A DNA stretch of 64,000 nucleotides. Origin: Penicillium oxalicum (lineage: Eukaryota; Ascomycota; Eurotiomycetes; Eurotiales; Aspergillaceae). The stretch lies in contig NC_064652.1 of NCBI RefSeq assembly GCF_001723175.1, positions 3,224,001-3,288,000 of the forward strand, written 5' to 3'. How positions within the stretch are numbered: position 1 is the stretch's first letter; each line of letters begins with the position of its first letter. Position numbers and translations under genes: made by a program. A model generated the notes under the pieces. The model had not been told where the DNA came from. It worked only from the letters and a program-made list of their open reading frames with translations, and did no database searches. Positions 11,094 through 23,480 of this stretch are shown here, piece after piece.

Positions 11094-12446
11094 ATTTTGA
11101 TGTAGAGTAATAATTGATTCAAGTTTCCAAGACTTCAGTTGTTGAGTGTACCTGTTCGTGCAGGGCTCAAACTACGGAGTTTTTGATTCTTATATACGCA
11201 GTCATCCTAGGAGCTATCACTTGTTGGGCCTGGCAAAGAAACTCTAGAAATTGCTTCAGTCTGGCCTAGCTGTCTATCTCGCAAAAAAATACTTTGTCTT
11301 TATTTTAATCTTTTATTCTTTGATGACAGGGATGGAGTGCCAAGCCTGCAGCCTTTGACTGCAAAGGGGGCCTATCTACATAAGACATCGCGTGAGTGAT
11401 GCATTCCTATGTAATATCGGTGACGGTAAGACTACCGCCTCGGGAAGCGATCGGCTCCCTGAGCATAGAAGGGGTTAGTCGTCTCGCCGCCCTAAGCTGC
11501 TCCCGAGCACTCCCGAGCGTGCCTTGGAGTGACCTGAGTTACTCGCTAAGCACTCCCGAGCTTCTCCGTAAGGAGCCTGAGCCACGCCCTGAGCACTCCC
11601 GAGCTTATCCCGGAGTGACCCTAAGCTACTCACTGAGGTGCTCCCGAGCAACCTAGTTGCCTTGCGCGCTTGCTCACATCTACCAGTTCTCATCATCCGA
11701 CTGTAGCCGCGCTATTGCCTCTTCGTGTTCCTAGGACCAAGATCGGACATAACGTAGCTCGACTTCTTCCCCCTCTTCCTCCCCCACACATTACTCCAAT
11801 AACCGCAACCTAGCCTAACAAGTCCCGTATTAGTCAATTTGCTCCCTCAAATTTATCGAGATGCTCACATCCCTTCATCTCTTACGGCCTATACGGAGCT
11901 TTGCGAGCCTTACTTTACAGAATTTCTTCCGTGCGCTTTCAGTAAGATCACGAGAATTTGCCCTCGTGCGCTTTTGTTTATTTTCTCGCCCATTTTTGAT
12001 CCTAGGATCAAGACACGTTAGCAACCACTCCAGACCCCCCTATAGATCTCAGGCCCATCAACTCGTCATGAACCAAATAAGGGTGGCTTAAGCTGCCCGA
12101 TCCAGGATACCGTTGCGTCAATCATCTGCCGCACTCTAGATAGATCGGACACTCTCCTGGGAGCTCAGCCCATGCCCGATCCACGCATAGTTCTAATATT
12201 GTTGCGATTTGCTGGAACAGGCAACGGAAGTGCGACGACCGTTGATTTTGTCACATTTCCTGCTTACCTTGCCAGCCAGCTGAGTCTTACCGATCACCTG
12301 CTAGCGATGCACTCTCCGACCCGAGAGAATGAATAGGTGCTTAGAATATTTAAATGTGCTTGGCTCCTTTCTGCTTCGAATGTCATTCAAAATATCTTGT
12401 TTTCTCTTGTTTAAATCACCTACATTTCGATATTCGTGGATCCAAC
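11094..12446. other. Intergenic, cyclase promoter and degenerate repeat
   Basis: Contains the cyclase promoter, the degenerate repeat described separately, and pyrimidine-rich sequence around 11755-11830. An in-frame ATG at 12354 could start the next gene earlier. No other gene supported. Confidence 0.45.
11507..11651. repeat. Degenerate tandem repeat, 43-45 bp unit, about 3.3 copies
   Basis: Units begin GCACTCCCGAGC at about 11507, 11550 and 11593, with a partial GTGCTCCCGAGC at the end. Each is followed by related but diverged sequence (GGAGTGACCTGAG, GGAGCCTGAG, GGAGTGACCCTAAG). GC-rich compared with its surroundings. No protein function is evident. Confidence 0.6.
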
Positions 12447-13751
12447 ATGGTAACACTAAACCATCAGAGATTTTGGCAGCCGGTGACAGAAGATTCTGTG
12501 AGAAACTCCTTGGCCGACACAGAAGAACAATCTATCTGGACAGTGTCAGGGGGACAGAGAGAAGGAACTGACGGGCAAAGCTACGTTATGGGGAGTTATG
12601 GTCTGCGAGAACAATGGAGTACAGAGAGCTCTGGTAAACCAAACTCCAAGCATAGTCTCGCCGTGGTGTTTCAGACTAATGCGGGTCATCAAGTGTCCGA
12701 ATCACACGAGCATTCTCGATCTTATTCGCCCAGAATACCTCTCGATGACAGTTTATCAGCTACTGAACACCATCCCCCGTACCCTGAAGATGTTGCACTA
12801 CATCCTACCTCCCAAGGTAGAAATAGTCCGTCCGTGACAGGCTTAGAGGGCCCAGGAACAACGAGAATTTTTGATGTTTTCGAGGACGATCAGAGTATAC
12901 AAAGCGACAGGGATTGCCACGAACACTCTACTGCAAATACAAGGAGACGACGACTGGAAGATTCGTCCCTTTTGTCATCGACAAGGTCCCGCTATGTGAC
13001 TCTGGGGATTTTGGACAGAAATGAATCATCACAGAGACGAGGAGCCCAGGCTCAACCCGAAGATAATGAATCGTCATCTCAAATTACAGGGACCTGTTCA
13101 GCTAGCAAGCTCGCAACTCTCAGAGATGCCATCGGATATCTGACGCACGCTTATATTGTGGCAAGCGCCGATGTCACATTTTCTGATGGGCCCGCGGATG
13201 CAGGCGGTCTTGTTAAAGAGAACCTTGCAGTGCTTCAACTTGCAACAAAAACCCTACAACATGCATACGGCATCATTGCAACAGGTACCACCGCAATCGA
13301 TACTTCCCCTCAAGAAGGTATGGTTATGCGGTCACGACCATCTGTTAAGCGCACCAAGTGGACTATCGAAGATGACCGCCGCCTATTTAGATTGAGAGAT
13401 GAGAAAGTACCATGGAGTCGTATTCACGATTCTTTCCCCGGGAGGACCCTGGGTGCTCTCAAAACCAGATACTTTGGCAAATCTTCCAGGCAGTCTCAAT
13501 CTCCTTCTAGTAAGGAGAGCCATCCTGTGTGCGATAACCGGCAAGTGAGCGGTACGTCACCTCATCGGAGAAGTGCAGAATCGCCTGTTCGGAGAAGCGA
13601 AAGGCTCCGCCAGGCCCACCACGTTTCAAGGATGGGAAAATCACGGAGCTTGAGTCAAAAGCCTCCTTTCCGTGCTGTGACGTGTTATACAGGTTCGGCA
13701 ATAAACCTGGATGCTATTGATCCTCGACTTCGGTCCTATAACAGTGCATAG
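12447..13751 (+). CDS. Myb/SANT-like DNA-binding domain protein
   Basis: Single open frame. Starting at the ATG at 12447 it gives 434 residues; an in-frame ATG at 12354 would add 31. The C-terminal third holds one SANT-like repeat, with KWTIEDDRRLFRLRD near residue 304, PWSRIHDSFPGRT, and ALKTRYF about 40 residues on. That is the spacing of tryptophans and aromatic residues in a Myb repeat. The rest is Ser/Arg/Glu-rich and probably disordered, apart from a short predicted helical stretch around ENLAVLQLATKTLQHAYG. A nuclear DNA-binding or chromatin role is the likely reading. No introns needed. It could regulate the neighbouring terpenoid genes, but nothing in the sequence proves that. Confidence 0.65.
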   Translation: MVTLNHQRFWQPVTEDSVRNSLADTEEQSIWTVSGGQREGTDGQSYVMGSYGLREQWSTESSGKPNSKHSLAVVFQTNAGHQVSESHEHSRSYSPRIPLDDSLSATEHHPPYPEDVALHPTSQGRNSPSVTGLEGPGTTRIFDVFEDDQSIQSDRDCHEHSTANTRRRRLEDSSLLSSTRSRYVTLGILDRNESSQRRGAQAQPEDNESSSQITGTCSASKLATLRDAIGYLTHAYIVASADVTFSDGPADAGGLVKENLAVLQLATKTLQHAYGIIATGTTAIDTSPQEGMVMRSRPSVKRTKWTIEDDRRLFRLRDEKVPWSRIHDSFPGRTLGALKTRYFGKSSRQSQSPSSKESHPVCDNRQVSGTSPHRRSAESPVRRSERLRQAHHVSRMGKSRSLSQKPPFRAVTCYTGSAINLDAIDPRLRSYNSA

Positions 13752-14690
13752 CCGTTTTCTTATGGTAGTTCCGTTGTACGTATTTTACGATACCACTTTG
13801 TAGCTCTGGAGCATTCGCGGCCCTTAAAGCGCAGCAAATTGCCAACCCACTCCTCTGTTAGAACACTGCATACCATAATATCTACAGATCCGCTTTTTGG
13901 GTATTTTTCCTCGAGATACGCAGACTGGCCTAGATGAGTAGCTTCGAAGGTGTTTCTGGCACTGGAGTAGTCACCCAAGGCGACTGCTTCGTTTCAGAAT
14001 AATTCCCCTTGTAGACAAACGCCAAAAAACGAAAGGAAAACGTGGATACGTGCACTGCTCCGTCTTTATCGTGGTAAAGATAGAGTCAACTAACTGAAGG
14101 TTGATTGGTGCGTCGTAAGAAACTCGTGATTCGGTGGTGAGTGCCTTCGAAAGCTCCCAGAATCGATGAACAGGCTCACAGGAGTGTGGATTGCCTGTTC
14201 CAGGAATATAGTTTGCCTTCCTAGGAGCCGATAAGAACCTGGGAACTAGCCATATGCTTTCCTGGGAATGTATATGTGCTTCTAGGATACGAAGTTTTTT
14301 GTTTCATGCAACGACAGAGAAGCGTCTCTCGCGAGTTCATACATTAAAAGCCTCTACAGTTTTGCAACGCACAATGGCTTCACAGCTGTTAATTTAGCGA
14401 AATGTAGCATTGAGACCCTCTCTACATTCCTGAATTCACACAGGAATAGACTCTAGATGTACTTGACAAGCGCCAGGAGTGCTCAGTGCGCTCCTAGAAT
14501 CCATGTAAGCCCTCCTAGAGGCTCTAATTGTTGATCGAAAAGATGATATTGTACACTGAGCGCCCTTCACCGCACTTCAACTCTCTCTACTCGAAGTCAA
14601 TTGCTATATAAAATCACCTACCTCACTAGCGAGCGGGTGTCCGTCCAACTACCCGACACATTTCTTGCACAACCGTACCCAAATCACACC
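13752..14690. other. Intergenic, no gene seen
   Basis: No supported coding region. An open frame on the minus strand (13760-13978) has no recognisable features. The last 100 bases hold TATATAAAATC near 14604 and a C/A-rich leader before the ankyrin pseudogene ATG, which looks like a former promoter. Confidence 0.4.
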
Positions 14691-15729
14691 ATGGTCCGTG
14701 ATATGCCCTTTCCCCGCGAGCTCTGTCCATCAATAAAGTAGACTGCTATAGATAATGTTACAAGGCTTGCCGAATGGATTCTTTGGCAGGCCATATCCTA
14801 CTTGCGGGAAGGTGACACCTTTTCCGTGGCAAGATCATGCACGGATATCTACTTCCGTCTACGACCCTCTATTCTCAAATTCAACATGAAATATCGAAAC
14901 AGCAATCTCCTCCAGCTAGCAGCAAAAGACAATGATTGTACTTTTTTTAAAGAGTTGCTCGTTCATGGCGCCGATATCAATGCGCTCTTCCGCAGAGAAA
15001 CCGTATTGATGAGAGCAATCAAGTATCCGTCAGCGGACCTGATTAAGCTCTTACTTAAATAGCCGGATTCAAATATTCACCTGAAGAACCGCATGTACGA
15101 AGATGCTTTGTGGTATGCTGTCAAATATGGGACGCATGTGATCGCGGAAAGCGTGTTGGAGCAGCCGGGCCTCAATCTAAATGCCACAGATGCGCACGGC
15201 AGGACCGTACTGCACTTAGCGGCTTTTTGGGGCCATTTGAATTGCACAATTGCTATTATCGCGTGGAGCCAACCACGATATCAAGGACTATCGCGGCTAG
15301 TCTCCAAGAGACTGGGCCTTTCACGCAAACAGGGTTTCAACGGTGAAGGTGCTGTCGTCCCGCCATGTTCTTCCATCAGCCTTCGGACAACACATCTTGG
15401 ATAGCGGTGATCCACCTCTACACCAAGCTATGACTCATGGCTTTCTGGATACCGTCAAGCAAGTTCTCAGAGAGGAAAGCCTTAATCTCGGGAGACAGAA
15501 TCGGAATGGCGACACGGCGCTTCACCTTGCCGTCCGGCTGAAATCGCGGGAACTGCTTGATCTACTTCTTGACCATCCTCGTATCAACGTCAATCCTACT
15601 TACAGAGATGGCAACACGCCACTGTGGGAGGCTTCACGCTCGCAGTGCGATGAAATTATCAAGAGGTTTCTCGGGCACAAAAGCGTGGACACCAACCTCA
15701 TCGGTGGCCGCAGCAAGTGTGCTGGATAG
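14691..15729 (+). pseudogene. Ankyrin-repeat protein, broken
   Basis: The ATG at 14691 is followed by a probable 54-nt intron (14698-14751, GTGATA..ATAG). After that the frame reads LQLAAKDNDCTFFKELLVHG, DAHGRTVLHLAAFWGHL, GDTALHLAVRLKSRELLDLL and DGNTPLWEASRSQCDEIIKR, which are consecutive ankyrin repeats. The frame is broken by TAG at 15060, by a one-base frameshift near 15240 (the following LLLSRGANHDIKD lies in the +1 frame), and by a second TAG at 15298. Ankyrin similarity resumes on both sides of every lesion. The original product was probably a short F-box- or HET-type-associated ankyrin protein. Fungal genomes carry many such fast-decaying genes. Confidence 0.8.
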
Positions 15730-16824
15730 AAATAGGTTTAGTGAGGAGCGCTATTCAAAAGCATATCGACTGGCATGAGGGATTTTATAGAAACGCCCAA
15801 GCAGCGATGACGGACAAGAGACCTTCTTGATTACAGAATCTTAGCCTTGCACCTACAAGCTCCGTATTTTGACGTTTACGTCGACTAGCCATAAGGGCGC
15901 GTTACAGTAAAATCACGCTCAACCATCTTCATGAAAACGCCAGTATATCTAGGATCAATTGGTTCTGTTGTATCCAGAACCCATCGCGAGACCCCTCTCG
16001 GAATATATGGGTACGGCTTAAGTGATAGCACTACCCGGACAACTAGTAATTGGCTTAACTTGCTGTGGTTGCCTACAGAGTATCGACCGTCCTTTCCCCC
16101 CCTTATTGTCCTATTCCCCACCTGCCTATTGGGAGTATTCTTCTCATCCATAACATCCTAACTATATATTCAGACAGACATTAACACGAAGAAATACCTT
16201 AACCACATATTCGAACAACATAGTATAGCGTGTTAGAATGCGTAAGGAACGGCATAAGCCAGTAATTGAGTAATGTTGCAGACGTCTTAGAAGCCTACGA
16301 TAGCCTTGAGGGGAAGCGTGCCCTCCACAGTGACCACACTTCTCAAACGTCAACTTTACCATATAAAGCTAGCGTGTCTCAGGGAGGAGGGAGAGCAACA
16401 GCGGCTCTCAGTCATTTGATATCTATCAAGGAAGCCTCAGCGGTATTGAAGACCGCCGAAACCTCGGCACGACATTCTGTGAAGTTGTAAAACTACAGTA
16501 TGGCCTTTTACGCATTTAATGGGTCTAAAGAAGCAAAGAGAACCATTCTGAATTGAGGTAATAGAGATGATTGAACAAGAGACCCTCACACTAGCGAGGA
16601 CTTGTTGAATTGTCCTTGCTTATATATCTGTAGATCAAGGAGTTGAGCCCTCGGAGCTTTCCGGATGTCGTAAATCCTACAAAGCAACCACGACAAATGG
16701 TAAGTCAAACTTGGTCCAGTCGTTTTTCCCTACGCCCACAATCCTCGACACATTCTATATCGCGGTATTCCGGTAGCACTTCAGCTTTGACGCGGGTAGT
16801 TTTGACCCGTTGGTGTTCGCCCAA
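15730..16824. other. Gene-poor stretch with unassigned open frames
   Basis: Minus-strand open frames at 15885-16151 (88 residues) and 16162-16362 (66 residues) look mildly protein-like, but they have no motif I recognise and I could not join them by splicing. They may be relics. Confidence 0.3.
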
Positions 16825-17199
16825 TTATTTCAGAGCCGTCCGAAGTGTTAGTATTTGCGCCGTCCCAGGATCCCTTTTGGCCGGCAAATTCGCCCGTCGT
16901 TTTCCAAATTGGCTGTGGGTGATTTGACTCCTATTCTTGGTAAGCTATAAATTCCAAGGGGCACAGGGAGGCAAAGCCGGCAAAAGGAAACTCACCAGCT
17001 GCTCTGCAGATAGCGGCCATCCTTTTGAATTGGTAGTCAGAATCACAATCTGACCTGTCTTCCTCATCCGCACAACTAGTTGAATGTCTGCATCGCACTG
17101 GACGTCATATTCGGTGGCTTTTTTGAAAAGTGTTTCCCTTCTTCTCAGCATCTTTTGGTAGTCTCTTCTTCCCTGACTTGTTCGCAGTCCCTCTTTCAT
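16825..17199 (-). CDS. Small MADS-box (SRF-type) protein
   Basis: Two exons, 17199-16996 and 16944-16825. The 51-nt intron runs GTGAGT..TATAG and joins in phase; the product is 107 residues. The first exon has RRRETLFKKATEYDVQCDAD followed by IQLVVRMRKTGQIVI, the basic helix and first strand of a MADS domain, then WPLSAEQL. The short exon 2 is basic (GKRRANLPAKR) and could be a nuclear signal. Short one-domain MADS proteins occur in Eurotiales. Predicted to be a nuclear DNA-binding factor; targets are unknown. The usual N-terminal MGRGK-like start is replaced by MKEGLRTSQGRR, so DNA affinity may differ. The short C-terminus could also mean a truncated gene. Confidence 0.65.
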
Positions 17200-20100
17200 T
17201 TTTTTTAGATTCGTAAATGGCTCAAAGTTAGAGGGGCCGCAACCAAGAAGTTCAGCTCTGTATTATAGTGTGGCCCGACGTTTCTTAGAATTTTGTTCCA
17301 AAGGAAGCCACGGCATAGCTTTATGTTATTATTGACCGCGCAAATCATATAACAATGAAATGTATTGGGAGCTGTTAGTCGAATTTCGCTTTCTTTTCAT
17401 TGTAAGTAGTCAGCGAGCCAAAAATTGAGGTGGAGTCCACCTGTCACATATTGCTGCCTCAAGCTTAGTCTTGCCTCGTTTTAGATACCATTGTGGTGAA
17501 GCTGCTCGCTCATATTTTTCAACAGCAATGGAGATATCATGCTTATCTGCTGATCCTGAGCGTACTTATCTCGTTCAACGTTCGACTAATCTAAACTAGG
17601 GTTGCTCTAAGCCATGGTTAAAGGCCGGTTTGGGAAGTGGCAGTATTGCAAGTCATTTCGTATTGTAAATTTCTCTCAGATTTGTCATGCCGATGTATTT
17701 CACACCACTGAATACCGATACCTACCCCACATAGCCACAACTTGACACAGCCACAGCATTCTGTATCAAATGTGGTATCTTGGTATTTATTGAACACGTG
17801 TATTTCAACCTAATACGAAACACAGTGACTCTTTCTACCCTTCAAAACCACAATCAAGAATTGATCATCCAAATTCAGGCTCTATTTGCACCAGTTTATT
17901 CCGCTTCGACAGACGGCGGTCCCTTGTTGCGGACGTGATTACCCATTGCACTTTCATACGCAACTCTGTATGAGGCACGCTGCACATTCCATCGTTCTGA
18001 TAGCGCTCACTTTGCTGGTTGTCGCTCAATTTCGATATGAGATCTAGACCACTTTGCACACTTTGCACTCTGTTGAAGATAGCTGATCAATAGTTAGGCA
18101 AGTGATTTCCTGGCCTGTGTAATCTTCAGTGGTTAAGGTCTTTCAACGTTGGAGTTAGGTACGGGACTGATCGACTGCGATGAGTTTATTTGCAGTATGC
18201 GTGTTACATTTCTCTAGCACGGTCCTTAGAACTGGCGGCATTGAGGCCAGTTGATCACTCATCGGGAGTAGGGAGGGAGTATGACCACTGATGACGGATC
18301 GCGCTATCTTCGCCGATCCCGCCACCCCACCGGCCTCATTTCACCACCCTCTCGTCACCACCCAATCCCTTCAGGATCATAAAAGCAGGCTCACCGTGTC
18401 CTACAGTAATAAACCTCTTACTTAACTGCTTTTGTCATTTGGCCTTAATTACAGAGACGATACTTTTCAACACTCGAGATAACACCCGGGAACGAGGTGT
18501 TTGAGGATGCTCAGCCCCGAGACTCGACGAAGAATTGACGGGCACTTGTCTATCTTTCCAAGGCCGTCTATAGTAGCAGACGTCGGGTTCTAATCCAGCC
18601 AACAGGAAATTGCTGCGAACGCCGGCGAAGACAGGGTCCCGCAACATTCATGATCGGCGTTAGTGCCGTTCTCAGAATCGCGTTGCGATTCTGCCCATAG
18701 CTCATGATTGCCGTGAGCTCTGCGGGAAAGCCCCTTCAGCGGATGCGCCTACATTGGGACGGCCTCCCGCACAAGCTGCTATCAGCCTACGTAAGCATAC
18801 TGCGACCCACCACACCGCCGGCCACTGGTATATCGACTGCTAAAACCTCTCAATCATGCATAGAATATCATTTGGGGAATGGGAGAGAGGAGCTAGCGAG
18901 TAGAAATTTCTTAGATACCTCGGTTTGAGAATTGGCCTCAAGCGTGTAATTTCGGGGAACACGGATTGTGAAGCCCCTTCTCTTTCAGTCGGGGCGGCAC
19001 TTGCCTCGTTACCCAATGAGACCCTTGTCGACTGGGGTGGGTCTCAGGAAGGATTATTGAACTACGCTGCGTATTAGCCTACTGCAAAACCGATCCAAGC
19101 GAAAACAGCCAAAGGTAAAGGCTTTGGTTTAAGTAAAAATATTTTCCAAAACCGGAAACTTATTTAGTATACCCCGAAGTCCTTTCCCCATCGACCATCC
19201 TCATTCTTCTTAGGAGGGGACACAATGTCAAGGAGAGAGTCTAGTCAAAGGATGTACCATAGTGGCAGAGAGAAGAGCCTGTTACCAGAATTGACGAATG
19301 TTCGGATACAATATGGATATTCTTATAGACTGAAAACGAGGACGAGCTGCGATAGTAACGGGCAGGGGATAGGACATATTATACCAGCTGCTAATCGAGG
19401 CCTATCATTAAGAGTCATACTGATGTGTCACCGCTCTGTTTGAAGAAAGTAACTTCTGGGGCATGGCTGACCATCTTCCAAAGAGCATCCTCGCCGTCTT
19501 TAGTACCACGTGTCTCTACTTTAAGAGTAGAAATTTAATTGTGTGTCGTTGACGACCTCACTTAAATCTCAGAAATGATCGGTATATTGATGTATGAACT
19601 CGGCAGTGCCCATAGCTTTTTAGTTCTCTCCTTGACTTTGCAAAGCATGCAGAGAAACTCGTACATCCGTGGTTATCGTTGGACCGTATCACATGTTGGT
19701 CATCCTCCCGAAGAAGGCTACCAAGGAACTGAGAATGAAGTCTTCAATGAGAACTATTTGTGAAAGAAGGTTCATTTGATGGGTTTGACGTAGAGAGCGC
19801 TAAGCTATGGTAGACGGGGAAAGGGGTTACATGTCTCTTTATACTCAAGCTAGTTGACTAACGTTATGTGAGGTGAGTAAGCTGCGACACTAGTTTAGAC
19901 CCCTTGACTAGACCGTTAGTAAAGACTAGTGTCTTGGGGGTAGGGGAAAGTCAATCGTCGGCGTCTTCATAGCCACGGCTGCCAAGCCAGGAAATGTTGA
20001 TGGGCTGGTATCTCTATCGGGAAACATCGTCGCGCGGAGCGTTACATTTCACGCTCCGAGCTTTTTTTCACGCCAAGTGACATCGTATGCCGGCGGTCTA

Positions 20101-20842
20101 CTAAGTGTATACTCGAGAAAGTAAACGCTCTGTTGATGGCTGGCGGCAAGCCTGCTGACGCTTTCACATCAAAAGGGCAGCTCGGCTACCCATCACTGGA
20201 CACCAATTGCCTTAATTCTGTCGAGAGAAAAAGATTGTCGTAACACGATTTAGGCCATTCCCGAGCACTCTTATCCACACAATGAATGCTCATAATTGAA
20301 AATCTCAATTTCTAGCAGCTCTGACAACAACATTATCTGAGCATTTGGTGGCCTAAAATGCGCCCCGCTTACCAATCTGCGACCATGGCTGTACCTACAG
20401 CCCCACCAGTTGATTCACAAACCCGTAGGCAATGTTGTGCGGGCTTGGACCTAGAATTTATAAATCACAGATTGCTACCCCCTAATCAGTAAGCGGTATT
20501 TTGCGTCATCGCCTTCTAATTCGAACTCATGTCACGTATTAGGCTAGATACGGATACCTAGTTAGCTAAGCGCAATACTCATGGTTATAAGACCAGCTCA
20601 CTATGCTGGCAGTAGGTGTTCAGCGAGCTAGAACGTAGAGATGGACGTGGGATCACGCGCACCTCCCCCAAATTGCCAGGGCTAGGAGTAAATTCTTTGG
20701 GAGGGTTTTATTCTTCTATTTGAAAGGACCGGACAAACGCATCGTTTGCATCTTCCCAGACTTCTCGATTGTATCGCAACTGAGGATCCGCGGTCACAAC
20801 AATGGCTGAGAATTCAACACTTTATCTCTCTGGTCATACCAA
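17200..20842. other. Long gene-poor region
   Basis: 3.6 kb of AT-rich sequence with many stops in all frames. Open frames are under 75 residues (18435-18647 minus, 18704-18928 plus, 19225-19443 plus) and lack domains. No RNA gene or clear transposon end was recognised. Confidence 0.45.
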
Positions 20843-21361
20843 TTAGAGGCAACGCGGAGTACGAGTAACTCGAGCAGAGTCATTGTTACGACTCCAGTAG
20901 ATCGTGGACGTCTTTACGTCGACTTCGGCCAGGAAGAAATTGAACAGACTAGTATCAAGATCTGAAAATGCCGCCGTGAGGAGTGTTCCATTCCATGCTC
21001 CTACATTTGACCCAGACAATTGGCCACCCTTGGTCACTATTTCTCCCATTGCATCCTGAATATTGGTCCAGTCCGGGTCGTCCCATGATCCATTTCCGCA
21101 ATTTGGAAACGACTCCCATGCTAAACACGCCCCCCCTGAGAGACCGCTAATTTGTAGATATTTATAATCGGAACCGAGAGAAAGGCACCCAGAAAGAGCA
21201 GTGTCTCTTGTACGGATATCCCTGCTGCGTGCGTTGCCTCCAGGGAGAGTGAAACCCTGATCACCAAATTTGACATGCTTTTTTAATGCAAGCACTGGCC
21301 ACCAGAAGGCTGTGAGGCCCACCATGAGGAAATAAAAGAGTCTACTGGGGGTAGGCATCAT
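20843..21361 (-). CDS. Small secreted protein, unknown function
   Basis: Start chosen at the tandem ATG (21361 or 21358), because the residues that follow form a signal peptide: a short N-region, then LFYFLMVGLTAFWWPVLA. The protein is about 172 residues. The mature part contains SGCLSLGSDYKYLQISGLSG, then GACLAWESFPNCGNGSWDD, two N-glycosylation sites (NGS, NGT) and a C-terminal Cys. Single exon. It resembles Cys-containing secreted proteins of filamentous fungi, but I do not recognise the family. The upstream extension to 21442 in the same frame reads like leader sequence and is unlikely to be translated. Confidence 0.6.
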   Translation of the reverse strand: MMPTPSRLFYFLMVGLTAFWWPVLALKKHVKFGDQGFTLPGGNARSRDIRTRDTALSGCLSLGSDYKYLQISGLSGGACLAWESFPNCGNGSWDDPDWTNIQDAMGEIVTKGGQLSGSNVGAWNGTLLTAAFSDLDTSLFNFFLAEVDVKTSTIYWSRNNDSARVTRTPRCL

Positions 21362-21497
21362 TGTATGATATGTTGTTGAATGGATAGTACAATGCAGAAG
21401 ATGAGCAAAATGATGAAAGGATCTTAGAGCGATATCGACCAAGGAGGTTCTGATACTTAAATATGGAGCAGATCATCTTTTGCGTCACCAAACTCAT

Positions 21498-21935
21498 TTA
21501 GAGACCCCCAGATACCGTCCGATCAAGGACTCTAAGCTCTTTGCGGGGACAATGCGTCCACATTTGTCTTGACAGTACAATATACGCCCACCTATACCGG
21601 ACCATAGTCGGCCGCAAGCTATAGTTGGCGTTGAACATGAACGATGTCCGTTGGTACGTATAGGACAGCGGAAGAAGTGCTGTACTGCCTTGGGAGACCC
21701 AGTACGACCGATAGGAAATACACAACGGCTCGTCCTCGACCCAGTCTACTAAAAGCGCCTGATACAGTACAACCAGGTTTCGCGGGAAGGCCTCATGTAT
21801 TCCAAACGGCAGTGAAGTCCACCGCCTGCTTTCCCACGCCTGCCCTCTTTGGTTTCCATCACGCTCTGCTTTCACCACCTTCGCAATAGCCTCGATTGAA
21901 ACAGTGCTACAACCAGGTGTACTGCCAATCACCAA
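21498..21935 (-). CDS. Hypothetical protein, doubtful
   Basis: An open frame of 145 codons, divergent from no clear partner and 56 bp beyond the ORF upstream of the secreted protein. Middle part VVLYQALLVDWVEDEPLCIS looks protein-like, but no domain, signal peptide or repeat is visible. It may be a chance frame or one exon of an unrecognised gene. Confidence 0.2.
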   Translation of the reverse strand: MVIGSTPGCSTVSIEAIAKVVKAERDGNQRGQAWESRRWTSLPFGIHEAFPRNLVVLYQALLVDWVEDEPLCISYRSYWVSQGSTALLPLSYTYQRTSFMFNANYSLRPTMVRYRWAYIVLSRQMWTHCPRKELRVLDRTVSGGL

Positions 21936-23480
21936 GTCCTACCAAGGGGTATATTTAACAATTCTGACCAATTTTCCGAGATTGCCGGCACTTGCCTTTT
22001 ACGTGCACGGTGAATCCTTTCTACATGAAGGATGTTTTTTTCCACCTCCTCAGATGTCATGACCGGCGCTATCTTAACCTACCAAACTCACCTTCACCGC
22101 TGGATATTTCTAATTCTCTGAGCTCTGAACTGCAGGCTTTCAATCAGATCGTGCGGTAGATGAATATGGAGGAACACGGTGAGTATGTAAACTACCTCGT
22201 GCAGTTGAAAATCTGAGTACATATGTTGTGGCAGAAAGACTCTCAGGGCCCGTATGTGAGTCAACAGGAGTTAACGGATCTCCAGGAACATCAGCTATGT
22301 TCTTGGGAGTAGGCACTATGAGAGCTTACTTTCATGAGCTGTGAAGGTCAAGTTGATGAAATAATTAAAACCGAGGCCCGCCCTGGGTGGGAAGAGCCTT
22401 GGGGGAAGGCGGAGCGGGGGAGGAAGTTGCCGTTCCCTTTCCTGAAGCAGTATGGAGACCGTAGTTCAAGTGCGACAGATGAGGAATAGCATAGTTGATA
22501 AAGACAGAAATTTTTGAACATCGAAGTGCAGCTATCTAGTATAGTGTATAGTAGTCAAGGAAAAGACCGAGGATGAGTCATCCCTGGAGGACTTCATGCG
22601 CCCCTTCAGTTTGTATCTAGTGCAGAGTCTTCTTCCATACCCAATCTCCAACTCGTTGGAGAATGAGTAGAATTAGCGCGATACGGGTGCTGCAGCCGTC
22701 GTACAGTACTGTGACGTCCTTGAAGGTGGCCCGTTAAAGGCCCGGCCCAAGTAGAAGACCTCTGAATCCGCTACGTCAACTGGTCCCTAAACCAGCCGCA
22801 AGGTGTAGAACAGACCCAACAGATTACCAACACATTTGAAGTACCTTTTTCTGTAGCTAGCAAGCCGTCACGTGCGTCCAAGGAAGACCTGAAATTTTTC
22901 AAGAAGCCTGAGGCTTGCTTCCAATGCTTTGCAAACAGGAGCTCCTTGACCATGTTCGCTCCCAGATGTATCGTGATGCTGGGTGCGTTTACGCGCCATT
23001 TTGACGCTATTCATCTAAAAGAAATGCCACTGAAGTGTAACTAGTGTGACTTCGCCTTACTACATAAGATGAGGTTCCAGCGTCATGCATTCAATGTACA
23101 TCATGTGCACAGTCGCTTCGGTTGCCCGAAACCAGCACAGGAACTTCAGAGTCAGGGGTGAGCGGGACATGATCTACTGGACAACACTCAACGGGAATCC
23201 AGGTGGATGTAGGTATACACTCTGCCTTGTTGGAGCAGCTAATGCAACGCTGACCTAATTTCATCACCTCACATCTTGATGTCCAATCTTACAATGCAGC
23301 TTGCAATATCGCGATCGCACCATGTCCAATGATTTCCCGAGGCAGAGTCCGTCACAGTTGTTTCTCAGGTATATAAAAAGCCTCCTTCCCCCAGTCAGCT
23401 GCATGCTCTGATATCTCCTTTCTTCTTCCAGGCCAGCTTGTATCGACTTTCCTCCTCTGGGAGTGGCGATTAAAATCACG
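21936..23480. other. Intergenic, no gene seen
   Basis: No coding region supported. Short frames at 22771-22953 and 23264-23479 (minus) have no features. Confidence 0.4.

Noticed and set aside
18540..18610. T-loop-like GGGTTCTAATCC suggesting a tRNA
   Set aside because: No acceptor stem, D arm or anticodon arm could be paired around it.
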